43,963 nucleotides of DNA. Origin: Methanomassiliicoccales archaeon (lineage in GTDB: Archaea > Thermoplasmatota > Thermoplasmata > Methanomassiliicoccales > UBA472). Where the stretch lies: assembly GCA_036504055.1 (NCBI GenBank), contig DASXVU010000027.1:1-43963 (forward strand). Reading direction: 5' to 3'. A model generated the notes under the pieces. The model did no database searches. It had not been told where the DNA came from and was given only the letters and a program-made list of their open reading frames with translations. The translations under genes and the position numbers were made by a program. Below, one piece after another: positions 7,291 to 15,820 of this stretch (its first letter is position 1; each line of letters starts with the position of its first letter).

Positions 7291-8178
7291 ATGATATTGG
7301 TCGTAGGGGCGACGGGACAGCTAGGCAGCATAGTGGTGAGGAATCTCCTGCAGCAGAAGAGGTCAGTACGGATCCTGGTCCGTCCGGGGTCAGACTATGA
7401 GCCGCTTATCAAGGCCGGTGCGAGGGCTGTGTTCGGTGATATAAAGTCACCGATAACCCTGATCGATGCGCTCAGGGGCGTGGAGACCCTGATCACCACG
7501 GCCAACTCAGCCCGACGCGGGGGCGATGACAACGTTCAGAATGTGGATCTCATCGGTAACCGCCATCTGGTGAACAGTGCCAAGACGGTCGGGGTCAAGC
7601 ACTTCATTTTCGTTTCCGCCGCCCGGGCCGATGACAAGAGCCATTCCCCATTTCTGCAGGCTAAGAAGAAGACCGAGAACCACATCATCCAGAGCGGAAT
7701 GAACTACACCATCGTGGCACCCGAGCCGATCATGGAGGTGTGGTTCAACACGTTCATTGCTGGACCGCTCAAGGCAGATCGGCCGGTGACGGTGATAGGC
7801 GAGGGCAACAGACGACACAGTTACATCTCCATAGAAGATGTGGCCGGATTCATCATCTCCTCGGTGGGAAACCCCGCGGCGAGGAACACCCGCCTGCTGA
7901 TAGGCGGTCCAAAGGCGATCAGCTGGAACGATATCATCGGGACGTTCGAGATGACATTGAGAAAAAGGATCCCGGTCATTCACGACCTTCCCGGAACGGA
8001 GATACCAGGGATCCCCGAAGGCATGCTGGAACTGCTGACCGGGATGGAGACCTACGATTCCATGGTGGACACGGCCAAGCTGTACAAAGTGTTCGGGCTC
8101 AGGCAGACCTCCATGGAAGAAGCGGTCGTTTCTTACCTGTCCGGGCTGAAATTGGACCGGCCGATCCGGGAAAAATGA
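7291..8178 (+). CDS. NmrA-like NAD(P)-binding protein (atypical SDR)
   Basis: A 295-residue Rossmann-fold protein of the NmrA/atypical short-chain dehydrogenase group. The dinucleotide-binding motif GATGQLG lies at residues 6-12 (MILVVGATGQLGSIVVRNLL), followed by VRILVRPGSD and VFGDIKSP, which are typical of NmrA-like proteins. The usual YxxxK catalytic pair is not evident; the equivalent region reads FLQAKKKTENHIIQSGMNYTIV, as in many NmrA-like members. It may be a quinone or flavin reductase or a redox sensor. A TATA-like TTTATC near 7195 and GGGGTG shortly before the ATG support this start. It stands alone as a transcription unit. Confidence 0.85.
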   Translation: MILVVGATGQLGSIVVRNLLQQKRSVRILVRPGSDYEPLIKAGARAVFGDIKSPITLIDALRGVETLITTANSARRGGDDNVQNVDLIGNRHLVNSAKTVGVKHFIFVSAARADDKSHSPFLQAKKKTENHIIQSGMNYTIVAPEPIMEVWFNTFIAGPLKADRPVTVIGEGNRRHSYISIEDVAGFIISSVGNPAARNTRLLIGGPKAISWNDIIGTFEMTLRKRIPVIHDLPGTEIPGIPEGMLELLTGMETYDSMVDTAKLYKVFGLRQTSMEEAVVSYLSGLKLDRPIREK

Positions 8179-8258
8179 TACGCCGAAAGCAGGGCTGAGG
8201 TCCGACCAAAGGTATTATCATGTGCCGGGCTCCGAACTCCTAGCATCAGGTGTCAACA

Positions 8259-8426
8259 ATGTTCGTTCCCAATGCCGAATTGGATGAAAAGGTGAAGATC
8301 AAGATGGAATGCAAACGCTGTGGTCATTCATGGTTCAGAAAGGAGGGAGAAGGTGTCCCGGTCTGCCCGGAATGCAACGCCCCCTGCGAGGACAATGAGC
8401 ATTGCAACGTCAACCGTAAGAACTGA
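8259..8426 (+). CDS. Small zinc-ribbon protein
   Basis: A 55-residue protein starting MFVPNAELDEKVKIKMEC. It has a rubredoxin-like zinc ribbon, CKRCGHSWFRKEG then VCPECNAPC, plus one more cysteine near the C-terminus (HCNVNRKN). It resembles the short archaeal zinc-ribbon proteins read as nucleic-acid- or protein-binding adaptors. A TATA-like GTATTATCAT lies near 8213 and AGGTGT precedes the ATG. It is convergent with carbamate kinase at a distance of 5 bases. No function can be assigned. Confidence 0.75.
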   Translation: MFVPNAELDEKVKIKMECKRCGHSWFRKEGEGVPVCPECNAPCEDNEHCNVNRKN

Positions 8427-8431
8427 TCCGA

Positions 8432-9391
8432 TCAGCTCCGACCATCAGTGATCGTGGTGCCAGCATTGCCGGTCAGGGCTTCGAGGGCCTTCTCCATGGA
8501 AGTGATCACAGCCCGTCTGCCTCCGTTCTTAACGAACTCGATCGCCGATTCAACCTTGGGTCCCATGCTGCCCTCCATGAACTGGCCTTCTTTCAGCCAT
8601 TTTTCCGCCTGTGTCACCGTCATGGGGCCGATCGCTCGCTGTTCCGGCCTTCCATAATCCAGGAAGACCGATTCGACATCGGTGAGGATGAGCATCGAAC
8701 AGGCGCCGATCAGGTGTGCCATCACCGCGGCCGAATGGTCCTTGTCGACCACTGCCTCCACGCCGCCGATCTCTCCCTCACTCTCAACCACTGGAATGCC
8801 ACCCCCTCCGCAGGCTATCACGACGTATCCGTTCTCGAAGAGGTCCTTGATCGACTGCCCTTCCAGGATCGAGACAGGTCTGGGTGATGGGACGACCCTT
8901 CTAAAGCCTCGGCCGGGCGACTCCGCGACCGTCCAACCCTTTTCTTTCCGAAGCGCTTCCGCCTCCTGGGCTGAATAGAAGGGGCCGATCGGCTTTGAGG
9001 GTCGCCCGAAGGCCGTGTCGTTCGGGTCCACCAGCGTCTGGGTCAATATCGTCATGACCGGTCTCAAATCCCCGGTCTGTCGCAGCTCGTTCATCAGGCA
9101 CTGCTGGAGCATGTAGCCGATCATCCCCTGGCTCTCCGCCCCGCAGAAGTCCAGGGGCATGGGCGGAAGCACTCCCTTGGCCATCTCATTGCGCAAAAGG
9201 ATGTCACCTACCTGAGGTCCATTTCCATGGGTGATCGCGATGTGATAACCCTCTCCTATGAGCTGGGCGAGCGTCCGACAGGATGCCCTTACATTCCTGA
9301 GTTGCTCCTCCGCCGTCCCTTCCTCCTTGTATCTCAGGATGGCGTTGCCGCCTAAGGCTACCAAGACGGTCTTTTCGCATTCGTATTTCAT
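8432..9391 (-). CDS. arcC: Carbamate kinase
   Basis: A 319-residue amino acid kinase-fold enzyme interconverting carbamoyl phosphate + ADP and carbamate + ATP. Diagnostic segments are VALGGNAILR near the N-terminus, ITHGNGPQVGDILLRNE, FCGAESQGMIGYMLQQ, VIACGGGGIPVV, AVVDKDHSAAVMA, and MEGSMGPKVESAIEFV near the end. The ATG at 9391 (MKYECEKTVLVALGGNA) is chosen over a TTG at 9478, whose extra 29 residues have no counterpart in the family. The enzyme could make ATP from carbamoyl phosphate or supply carbamoyl phosphate. No arginine deiminase or ornithine carbamoyltransferase gene is adjacent, so its pathway is open. It is divergent from the nitroreductase gene. Confidence 0.95.
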   Translation of the reverse strand: MKYECEKTVLVALGGNAILRYKEEGTAEEQLRNVRASCRTLAQLIGEGYHIAITHGNGPQVGDILLRNEMAKGVLPPMPLDFCGAESQGMIGYMLQQCLMNELRQTGDLRPVMTILTQTLVDPNDTAFGRPSKPIGPFYSAQEAEALRKEKGWTVAESPGRGFRRVVPSPRPVSILEGQSIKDLFENGYVVIACGGGGIPVVESEGEIGGVEAVVDKDHSAAVMAHLIGACSMLILTDVESVFLDYGRPEQRAIGPMTVTQAEKWLKEGQFMEGSMGPKVESAIEFVKNGGRRAVITSMEKALEALTGNAGTTITDGRS

Positions 9392-9562
9392 CGGCCTGAT
9401 CTGGGAGCCGATGGTTCTTCTACTTTCCTTGGCTGAAATCCGTCTCTCGAGCGCTACTAACCCCGATAATGAGACCAACCTGCACGGTCGCTGGTAAGCA
9501 ATCGATTAATAACATGAAGTTAGTTTTTACCCATCCACTATCGAATCGTGAAGTGTGCTGTC

Positions 9563-10153
9563 ATGAACGAAGTATTGAAGAACATCTATGCCAGGCGGTC
9601 GGTGAGGAGCTATTCCGAAAAGAAGGTTCCAGAGGATACGATCAAGGAGATACTCAGGACGGGTGCATCGGCGCCGAACGGGATGGGCGTCCAACCCCTG
9701 AGGTTCGTGGTCATTGAGAACCAAGAGAGGATCGATCACTATTCTGGGATAGCGAAGGAACTGTTCAAGGCGGGGGTGACCAAGAACCGCCCCAAGGACG
9801 AACCGTTACCGGAGAACCTCCAGGGACTCGTCAGGACACTGTCAAACCCGGACTTTCACCTGTTCTACCACGCCCCGGTCACGGTGTTCGTCTTCGCTCA
9901 CCCCTCCGCCCTAACGCCGGTCGAGGACGCTAGCACGGCGGTGGAGAACATGTTCCTGTATGCCCGTTCGCTTGGGATCGGCAGCTGCTGGATCGGATTC
10001 GCTGGTTCACTGGCCCATAGTCAGGAGTTCCTGCAGGAATGCCAGGCCCCGTCCGATCACAAACTGGTCGCGCAGTTCGTGTTGGGCTATCCTAAAGGGG
10101 ATTTCCCCGAGGCGAAGCAGCACGAACCACAGATCATAGGATGGATCAAGTGA
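9563..10153 (+). CDS. Nitroreductase-family FMN oxidoreductase
   Basis: A 196-residue FMN-dependent nitroreductase-fold protein. The FMN-phosphate contact motif ARRSVRSY is near residues 10-17, followed by LRTGASAPNGMGVQPLRFVV. The C-terminal half has the family pattern ENMFLYARSLGIGSCWIGF and VLGYPKGDFPEAKQ. The physiological substrate in archaea is unknown. The ATG at 9563 is preferred over a GTG at 9548 because family members start just before the ARRSVR motif. The TATA-like GATTAATAAC at 9503-9512 lies between this gene and the divergent carbamate kinase gene and may serve both. Confidence 0.93.
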   Translation: MNEVLKNIYARRSVRSYSEKKVPEDTIKEILRTGASAPNGMGVQPLRFVVIENQERIDHYSGIAKELFKAGVTKNRPKDEPLPENLQGLVRTLSNPDFHLFYHAPVTVFVFAHPSALTPVEDASTAVENMFLYARSLGIGSCWIGFAGSLAHSQEFLQECQAPSDHKLVAQFVLGYPKGDFPEAKQHEPQIIGWIK

Positions 10154-10192
10154 TCGCCCAAACCTTTCAGGGTCGTTTCATTGGGATAGGTC

Positions 10193-10876
10193 TCAGCGCC
10201 TGTCCTCCTCACGCTCGACCATTCCCATCAACAACATAGCGGTCAGGAGGGTCCTCCGGTCGAATTGGGGCGGAAGGTACTGACAGTCCACCTCCCAGGT
10301 GTCGCCGATGATCCTGAATTGTTGTTGGATATATGCCACTAAACGGCCATAGTATTCCACCTTGACCTGCTCGGTGATCAATCCACCTCCGGGAAGATAC
10401 TTGCGCATAATACCGCGTCCGGACGGCTCCACCACCCGGCCTATCTGTTGGTTGAAGGCATCGAGCAAGGCATATTCGTCCTGGGCATAGTTCGAGAGGT
10501 AGCTCTTCCTCATCTTGCCAACACATGCGCCGCTACTGGAATCGATGACCGCCCATGTCCCCCAGTCATCCACGATGTTCTCCTGTTGGATCCGGAAGAG
10601 CTCGTCGGACATGTTCTCGTCCGAATAGACCCGAATGTCGTCCTTGATCCTCATCAGCTTCTGTTTGGAGAATCCGATCATGTTCCCCTGACGGTCCTCG
10701 ATGAAGTACCTGTTGCCGACGGTGAGGACCTTCCTGCGTATACGATAGAAGTTCTGGAACCAGAGCCCTGTTTGACCCGGGGGGACATTGTGGATGGTTG
10801 CATCCAACCTCGTTCCGCAATGTCCGCAGAAACTGCTTCCGTCAGGCATTTCCAAGCCGCATTTTGGGCAATTCAT
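10193..10876 (-). CDS. Zinc ribbon plus LURP-one/scramblase-like domain protein
   Basis: A 227-residue protein. The first 25 residues are a zinc ribbon (NCPKCGLEMPDGSSFCGHCG, two CxxC pairs). Residues about 40-200 follow the LURP-one-related / phospholipid scramblase (tubby-like) pattern: KVLTVGNRYFIEDRQGNMIG, then repeated strand pairs such as GTWAVIDSSSGACVGKMRK and GRLVAYIQQQFRIIGDTWEV. Such domains bind lipids or act as membrane-associated adaptors; the archaeal role is unknown. A strong GGTGATG precedes the ATG, and a TATA-like ATTAAATGA is at 10909-10917 (read on the minus strand). It lies alone between convergent and codirectional neighbours. Confidence 0.75.
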   Translation of the reverse strand: MNCPKCGLEMPDGSSFCGHCGTRLDATIHNVPPGQTGLWFQNFYRIRRKVLTVGNRYFIEDRQGNMIGFSKQKLMRIKDDIRVYSDENMSDELFRIQQENIVDDWGTWAVIDSSSGACVGKMRKSYLSNYAQDEYALLDAFNQQIGRVVEPSGRGIMRKYLPGGGLITEQVKVEYYGRLVAYIQQQFRIIGDTWEVDCQYLPPQFDRRTLLTAMLLMGMVEREEDRR

Positions 10877-10995
10877 TTCATCACCGAGAGAGCAAAATCA
10901 TTGTCCGGATTAAATGATTAGGACCGATTTCTCAGACGGATGGAGATCAGACCTGTTCATGATTTCTGAGCGTATTCGTCCTAGAGAAAGTTCTC

Positions 10996-11490
10996 TCACA
11001 TCCATTCCTGAATGTGCGCCAGATAGACCAGGGTGCCAAAGAACAGAGCAACCAGCCAGGCCCCGACGGTCGCCCGCATGAGGTTCCGTTGATAGCATCC
11101 CTTCCCAAGACGGAAACGGTTCCATACCCATTTGCCGGTCACGAAGGCGGACAGTCCTATCGCTATCGCCCCGGACAGGGCGTGTTCTAAATTGACCTGG
11201 GCCCGAACCGATCCGGCCTGGACGTCGTTGAGGAAATCCGATAGACTATCGTTGAAGATCGGCAACATGACCAGGGCGAAGGATGTCAGGCTGATCGCGG
11301 TGGCCATGCCCATGATCATTCCGTGGCTGGAGAGCCTCCTCCTTCTCCACTCGATGAGTGCGATAACCAGCATTCCCAGTATGATGATCTGGACGATCAT
11401 GGTGGCCTGGGTCTCCAATCGCACCCCTGAGGCGCCATGCGAGAATTCCTGGGGCGTCTGCAGATCCATAGTGTTCAAACTTGACCTCAT
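10996..11490 (-). CDS. Four-helix membrane protein (DUF420-like)
   Basis: About 164 residues with four hydrophobic segments: MIVQIIILGMLVIALIEW, an ISLTSFALVMLPIF segment, ALSGAIAIGLSAFVTGKW, and VGAWLVALFFGTLVYLAH. Histidines at helix edges (SSHGMIMGMAT and VNLEHALSG) and the NLMRATVGAWL end recall DUF420-type proteins linked to haem-copper oxidase assembly, but the match is judged by eye only. The start is uncertain: ATG at 11490 or 11469; the longer frame from 11523 begins with TTG. It is divergent from the LysE-like gene, with an AT-rich box (11571-11580) between them that could act in both directions. Confidence 0.6.
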   Translation of the reverse strand: MRSSLNTMDLQTPQEFSHGASGVRLETQATMIVQIIILGMLVIALIEWRRRRLSSHGMIMGMATAISLTSFALVMLPIFNDSLSDFLNDVQAGSVRAQVNLEHALSGAIAIGLSAFVTGKWVWNRFRLGKGCYQRNLMRATVGAWLVALFFGTLVYLAHIQEWM

Positions 11491-11570
11491 CCCGGATAAT
11501 CCTTGCCATGAAATCCAAAACAAGAGAGCGAAGATCCCACCGCCTCATCCCGGATGCTCATGGTCGGGTT

Positions 11571-11580
11571 ATTAATATTT
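11571..11580 (+). promoter_or_regulatory. TATA box of the LysE-like exporter gene
   Basis: ATTAATATTT lies about 24 bases before the ATG at 11599, fitting a leaderless transcript. It may also serve the divergent membrane protein gene. Confidence 0.6.
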
Positions 11581-11598
11581 CAGGTCGTTCCCCGCCCA

Positions 11599-12225
11599 AT
11601 GGACGTATCCCTCCTGTTCACCACTGCGTTGGGGCTTGGTCTGATCATGGCCTTTGTTCCGGGAGCGGTCTTCTGCGAGGCCCTGCCATTGGGCTTCAGA
11701 AAGGGCTTCCGGCCAGTCCTGTCCCTGGAATTGGGTGCGTCCGCCGGAGATGCGATATGGGCAATAATCGCCCTGGTCGGCCTGGCCTTCCTGGTGCAGG
11801 ATCCATTGACCAAGCTCGGCCTGGGCTTGATGGGAAGCGCCTTCCTCGGTTATCTGGCGTACAAGATGTTGACCGAGCATAGGAAATGTCTCCCAGATGA
11901 CGAGAATGTCGAAAGCACCCGGAATGCTTTCATCACCGGAGCAGTCATATCGTTCGCCAGCCCTTTCCAGATAGCGTTCTGGTTGGGGATCGGGGCGTCA
12001 ACCATACTGGTCTTGGTCTCCGAGCCTCAGCCTATACACTACGTATTATTCTTCGTGGCCTATATGATCGGTTCCTGCCTCGGAGGGACGATCATCGCCG
12101 CGTTATTGGCCTACGGGCGCAGGTTCGTAAAGGACCGCCTTTTCCGAGTCATCAATATCATATGCGCAGTGTTCATGATCTATCTGGCGGCCAGCCTCCT
12201 ATGGAACACGATCCAAAGCCTGTGA
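11599..12225 (+). CDS. LysE/RhtB-family exporter
   Basis: A 208-residue membrane protein with about six hydrophobic helices. The N-terminal FTTALGLGLIMAFVPGAVFCEAL corresponds to the LysE/RhtB family's first helix with the PGP-like turn, and ASAGDAIWAIIALVGLAFL to the conserved G-D helix 2. A second repeat begins at AFITGAVISFASPFQIAFWLGIGAS. Members export amino acids or related metabolites, and the substrate cannot be told here. The ATG at 11599 is chosen over one at 11554, because the TATA box at 11571-11580 would put the earlier start outside the transcript. Confidence 0.8.
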   Translation: MDVSLLFTTALGLGLIMAFVPGAVFCEALPLGFRKGFRPVLSLELGASAGDAIWAIIALVGLAFLVQDPLTKLGLGLMGSAFLGYLAYKMLTEHRKCLPDDENVESTRNAFITGAVISFASPFQIAFWLGIGASTILVLVSEPQPIHYVLFFVAYMIGSCLGGTIIAALLAYGRRFVKDRLFRVINIICAVFMIYLAASLLWNTIQSL

Positions 12226-12279
12226 ACAATAGGGTCAAGAGGCTCTATCGTGATCGCTAGAAATCACCATTCAGCGGTC

Positions 12280-12289
12280 TTTAAATATG
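12280..12289 (+). promoter_or_regulatory. TATA box of the four-gene ABC transporter operon
   Basis: TTTAAATATG lies about 28 bases before the ATG at 12312, fitting a leaderless transcript of the ABC operon. Confidence 0.65.
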
Positions 12290-12311
12290 CCCATTCATAT
12301 TTTGATATCTG

Positions 12312-13298
12312 ATGGATTCTGGGAATGAGGTCAAAGCTGGCGGCCTGAATGAAGGTGTTGACCCGAGTGACGCTGCCTCCATAACCTCTACGGATGTGGT
12401 AGTCCGTTATGGCCAGATAATGGCCCTTGATCATTTCTCAGTGGCCATACCTCACGGCATCGTCGGACTCCTTGGCCCGAACGGGGCCGGAAAGAGCACC
12501 TTCATCAAGGCGGTCCTGGGATTGGTGCAACCGCAGTCTGGTAGCATCACCATCTCAGGCCTGGATTCTCGTGTTGACACCTTGGCCATCAGAGATCGCG
12601 TCGGCTATATGCCGGAGCACGATTGCCTGATCGACGCTATGCCAGGCGTGGAACTGGTGTCATATATGGGAAGGCTGTCAGGAATGGCCAAGGGAGACTC
12701 GATCCCTCGTAGCCATGAGGTACTGGATTTTGTCGGCATCGGGGAGGAGCGATATCGGCCAGTGGGGTCGTATTCCACCGGAATGAAGCAGAGGGTCAAG
12801 CTTGCCCAGGCCATCGTGCATGATCCGGACATAATGTTCCTCGATGAACCGACCAACGGCATGGACCCGAACGGCCGCGAGGAGATGCTGGAGCTTATCG
12901 GCAGGATCGCCGCCTCGGACAAGTCCATACTGGTGTCATCCCACATACTGCATGACGTCGAGGAGGTCTGTAAAGAGGCGATCATAATCAACAACGGCCG
13001 GGTGGTGGTGAAAGGGCCGCTGGAAACACTGTTGTCGCAGGGGTCGGACAGAAAGTCCATCAAGGTGAAAGGGACACCGGACAGGATCAGGTCGTTCATC
13101 GAAGCCCTCGGAAAGTACCACAACATCATAACCGTCACGGACCATTTCGGACTGGCCACGATCGTTTTTCTGAACCCGGGGGGAAGCAGGCCGGTTCTGG
13201 AGCTTGCCCATGACCTGGGAGTCCAGGTCCGCAGCTACCTCCCCGATCGTATCACCCTTGAGGACGTGTTCATAAAGGCCGTCACCGAGGTGAGATGA
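12312..13298 (+). CDS. ABC transporter ATP-binding protein 1
   Basis: A 328-residue ATPase of the ABC-2-exporter type. Walker A GPNGAGKST is near residues 54-62, the signature YSTGMKQR near 155, and Walker B IMFLDEPTNGMDP near 175, followed by the switch histidine in SSHILHDVEEVCKEA. The C-terminal 100 residues match those of drug- or Nos-type exporter ATPases. The first 25 residues before ITSTDVVVRYG are unusually long and acidic. It starts the operon, and its stop overlaps the first permease start (ATGA). The substrate is unknown. Confidence 0.92.
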   Translation: MDSGNEVKAGGLNEGVDPSDAASITSTDVVVRYGQIMALDHFSVAIPHGIVGLLGPNGAGKSTFIKAVLGLVQPQSGSITISGLDSRVDTLAIRDRVGYMPEHDCLIDAMPGVELVSYMGRLSGMAKGDSIPRSHEVLDFVGIGEERYRPVGSYSTGMKQRVKLAQAIVHDPDIMFLDEPTNGMDPNGREEMLELIGRIAASDKSILVSSHILHDVEEVCKEAIIINNGRVVVKGPLETLLSQGSDRKSIKVKGTPDRIRSFIEALGKYHNIITVTDHFGLATIVFLNPGGSRPVLELAHDLGVQVRSYLPDRITLEDVFIKAVTEVR

Positions 13299-14119
13299 TG
13301 GGCCTCGAACCAATCGGATATCGGCCATGGAAGGGAAAGCGAAGCGAACACCGACAGAGGTTCCTGGTCATCGCGGACCAGGTGCTGCGTCAGAAGACGG
13401 CATCACTGTGGTTGATCGGCGTCTTAATCCTGGGAACCATGCTGGTCCACATGTTCAGCATCATAATCATGTCCATCTCTCCTCACCTTTCCCTCACCGA
13501 GGCGGCGATGGCCGATGTGTTCCGGGGCCCGCTGTTCTACCTGTTCACACTGATACTGGTGGCAATGGTGTGTTCCGACCTGGTGTCGGAGGACATGCGC
13601 AGCCGCTCGCTAACGCTCTATATGTCCAGAGCACTGCGTCCGGAGAATTACCTGGCGGGCAAGGCTTTGGGTGCGCTGGCGGTGATATCGGTCTTCACCC
13701 TGTTGCCACCGCTGATAATGGCCCTCGCCGTGACCGCGACCCAGACCGGCGGAGATTACCTGTCCAGTCTGGCGGTCGTCGGAAGAACGCTGATCGCATC
13801 GATAGTGGCGACGATATTCCTGGTGCCCTTGGGACTGATGATCTCCTCCCTGACCACCAGGAAGACGTACGCCGCGGTTGGGACCTTCATGGTCGTGTTC
13901 GTTCTCCAGGTCATCGCTGGCATCTTTGAGAGGTTCGATCCGAACTGGACGTTGCTCGGGCCGGAGAACATCCTATTCTATTGCTATGACGTAATATTCG
14001 ATCAGGCGATGCCATCAGGGATCAACACCGTGCTCCTGGCGATGGCTTTGCTGGTCGTTATCGTTCCCCCGTCGATGGTCGTCTTCGACCGGGTAAGGCG
14101 CAAGGGGGTGGGGAAGTGA
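13295..14119 (+). CDS. ABC-2 type permease 1
   Basis: A 274-residue membrane protein with six predicted hydrophobic segments, including SLWLIGVLILGTMLVHMFSI, GPLFYLFTLILVAMVCSDLV, and LLAMALLVVIVPPSMVVF. The stretch VSEDMRSRSLTLYMSRALRP is typical of ABC-2 exporter permeases of the NatB/Nos type. The start ATG at 13295 overlaps the preceding ATPase stop; the next codon is also ATG. Its stop overlaps the GTG start of the second ATPase. It forms an exporter with one or both ATPases of the operon. Confidence 0.85.
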   Translation: MMGLEPIGYRPWKGKRSEHRQRFLVIADQVLRQKTASLWLIGVLILGTMLVHMFSIIIMSISPHLSLTEAAMADVFRGPLFYLFTLILVAMVCSDLVSEDMRSRSLTLYMSRALRPENYLAGKALGALAVISVFTLLPPLIMALAVTATQTGGDYLSSLAVVGRTLIASIVATIFLVPLGLMISSLTTRKTYAAVGTFMVVFVLQVIAGIFERFDPNWTLLGPENILFYCYDVIFDQAMPSGINTVLLAMALLVVIVPPSMVVFDRVRRKGVGK

Positions 14120-15045
14120 ACGACCCGGTGGTCAGCGCAAAGGGCGTATCCAAGTGGTATGGCCAGGTGATCGGGCTGAACAATTTCAGCGTGGAGATCG
14201 GCCACGGGATCACCGGCATCGTGGGTCCGAACGGATCGGGCAAGAGCACGTTCTTCAAGATCGTGACTGGCACCATCCGTTCCGAGGTCGGGGAGATCGC
14301 CGTCCTGGGACAAGAACCCTGGAGGAATCCCGTCCTGTTGCAGGACATCGGTTTCTGTCCAGACTATGATTTCCTGCCCTTCGACCTGACCGGGAGAGAG
14401 TACCTGCGCTTCGCCGGAGGGATGCACGGAATGGAAGGTGCGGCGCTTGGCACCCGCACCGATGAAGTGCTCGGCATTTTCGGTATGAAGGCAGCGGCGG
14501 ACCGCAAGATGGGCGGTTACAGCAAGGGCATGGTGCAGCGTATCAAGATGGCCGGGTCGATGCTGCATGACCCGAAACTACTGTTGCTGGACGAGCCGCT
14601 GACCGGCACCGACCCGATCGCACGACGCGACCTGATGGACCTCATAGCCGATCTGAACGAGGTGCATGGGCATGACATCATCGTTTCCTCCCATGTCCTC
14701 CACGAGATAGAGCGTCTGACCTCCAACGTGGCGCTCATCTACAAAGGACGGGCAGTGGCGTCAGGTGGCATCCATGAGATCCGCTCATTGATGAGCGATC
14801 ATCCACACAACATCGTCCTCGAAGGCCGGGGAATGGTGGAACTGGCAAAGGTGTTGATTGGTAGACCGTACACAGTATCGGTGGAAATGAGGCCGGAACG
14901 GAAGGGTCTGATCGTCAGGGTGTCGGACCCAGAAGCGTTCTTCGATTCCGTCGCCGACCTGATCCGTGAGTCCGGCTGCGATCTGGACACAATGCAAAGC
15001 CTGGATGACGACCTGGAAGCGGTGTTCAAGTACCTGGTGGGGTGA
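14116..15045 (+). CDS. ABC transporter ATP-binding protein 2
   Basis: A 309-residue ATPase paralogous to the first one in the operon. Walker A GPNGSGKST is near residue 38, the signature YSKGMVQR near 136, Walker B LLLLDEPLTGTDP near 155, and the switch region SSHVLHEIERLTSN follows. The GTG at 14116 overlaps the upstream permease stop (GTGA). It shares the KWYGQVIGLNNFSVEIGHGI start pattern with paralogue 1 (VVRYGQIMALDHFSVAIPHG), pointing to duplication of an ATPase-permease pair. Confidence 0.92.
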   Translation: MNDPVVSAKGVSKWYGQVIGLNNFSVEIGHGITGIVGPNGSGKSTFFKIVTGTIRSEVGEIAVLGQEPWRNPVLLQDIGFCPDYDFLPFDLTGREYLRFAGGMHGMEGAALGTRTDEVLGIFGMKAAADRKMGGYSKGMVQRIKMAGSMLHDPKLLLLDEPLTGTDPIARRDLMDLIADLNEVHGHDIIVSSHVLHEIERLTSNVALIYKGRAVASGGIHEIRSLMSDHPHNIVLEGRGMVELAKVLIGRPYTVSVEMRPERKGLIVRVSDPEAFFDSVADLIRESGCDLDTMQSLDDDLEAVFKYLVG

Positions 15046-15049
15046 GAAA

Positions 15050-15802
15050 ATGGATGTTGCTTTGAACATGGTCGGGCTTAGGGCGATGATCCTCTATTCG
15101 ACAAGGAAGCTGTTGACCAACAGACGCTGGGTCATCATACTGTTCGTGGCTGCTCTGGTGGGGGTGGTCATGGGCTATTCCGCATCGCTCGCCACAGACG
15201 CACTGAGCCAAGGCAGCGACCTGCTCAACCTCCTGGTCCTTTCGTTCATATTGCCCATCATGGCGATGATCTTCGGCGCTTCCATGATAAGGAACGAGAT
15301 AGACGACCGGAGCGTCACCCAGGTGATCACATCGCCGGTCGACCGCAGAACATCCTATATGGGGTACTATCTGGCGCTGATAGCGGTCCTGTCGCTCGCG
15401 CTGATCCTGGTCACCACGATCGGCTGGGCTGGTTACTATCTCATATCGGGAATGATGGACGACGCTGTCGGTCTGTACCTTTCATACCTGTTGGTCATCC
15501 TCCTCGGAGCTATCGTATACGCTTCCCTCTTCCTGGTCGTTGGCGTGATATTGAGACAGCCGATATACTTCGGGCTGATCTACGCATTCGTCTGGGAGGG
15601 GTTCATCGGCTCCCTCCCTGGCGCGGTGGGTGAGCTGACCATCATGCATCAGCTACGAGTGATAGCGGCCAGTCAGATCCATCATGGCAGCATATCAGGA
15701 TTTACCGGTGACGCCACCGTCTCGTTCATATCATTGATGGCGGTCGCCGTCCTGCTCCTGTTCCTGGGGGCCTATTCGTTCAGGGAGAAGCAGGTACCCT
15801 GA
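15050..15802 (+). CDS. ABC-2 type permease 2
   Basis: A 250-residue membrane protein with about six hydrophobic segments (RRWVIILFVAALVGVVMGYS; LLNLLVLSFILPIMAMIFGA; YLALIAVLSLALILVTTIG; YLSYLLVILLGAIVYASLFL; and a last one near ISLMAVAVLLLFLGAYSF). NEIDDRSVTQVITSPVDRR matches the cytosolic loop of exporter permeases. The ATG at 15050 has GGTGAG 5-10 bases upstream; the longer frame from 14966 overlaps the ATPase gene and is rejected. It is the last gene of the four-gene operon. Confidence 0.85.
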   Translation: MDVALNMVGLRAMILYSTRKLLTNRRWVIILFVAALVGVVMGYSASLATDALSQGSDLLNLLVLSFILPIMAMIFGASMIRNEIDDRSVTQVITSPVDRRTSYMGYYLALIAVLSLALILVTTIGWAGYYLISGMMDDAVGLYLSYLLVILLGAIVYASLFLVVGVILRQPIYFGLIYAFVWEGFIGSLPGAVGELTIMHQLRVIAASQIHHGSISGFTGDATVSFISLMAVAVLLLFLGAYSFREKQVP

Positions 15803-15820
15803 TCCGAACAGCCGAGCATC

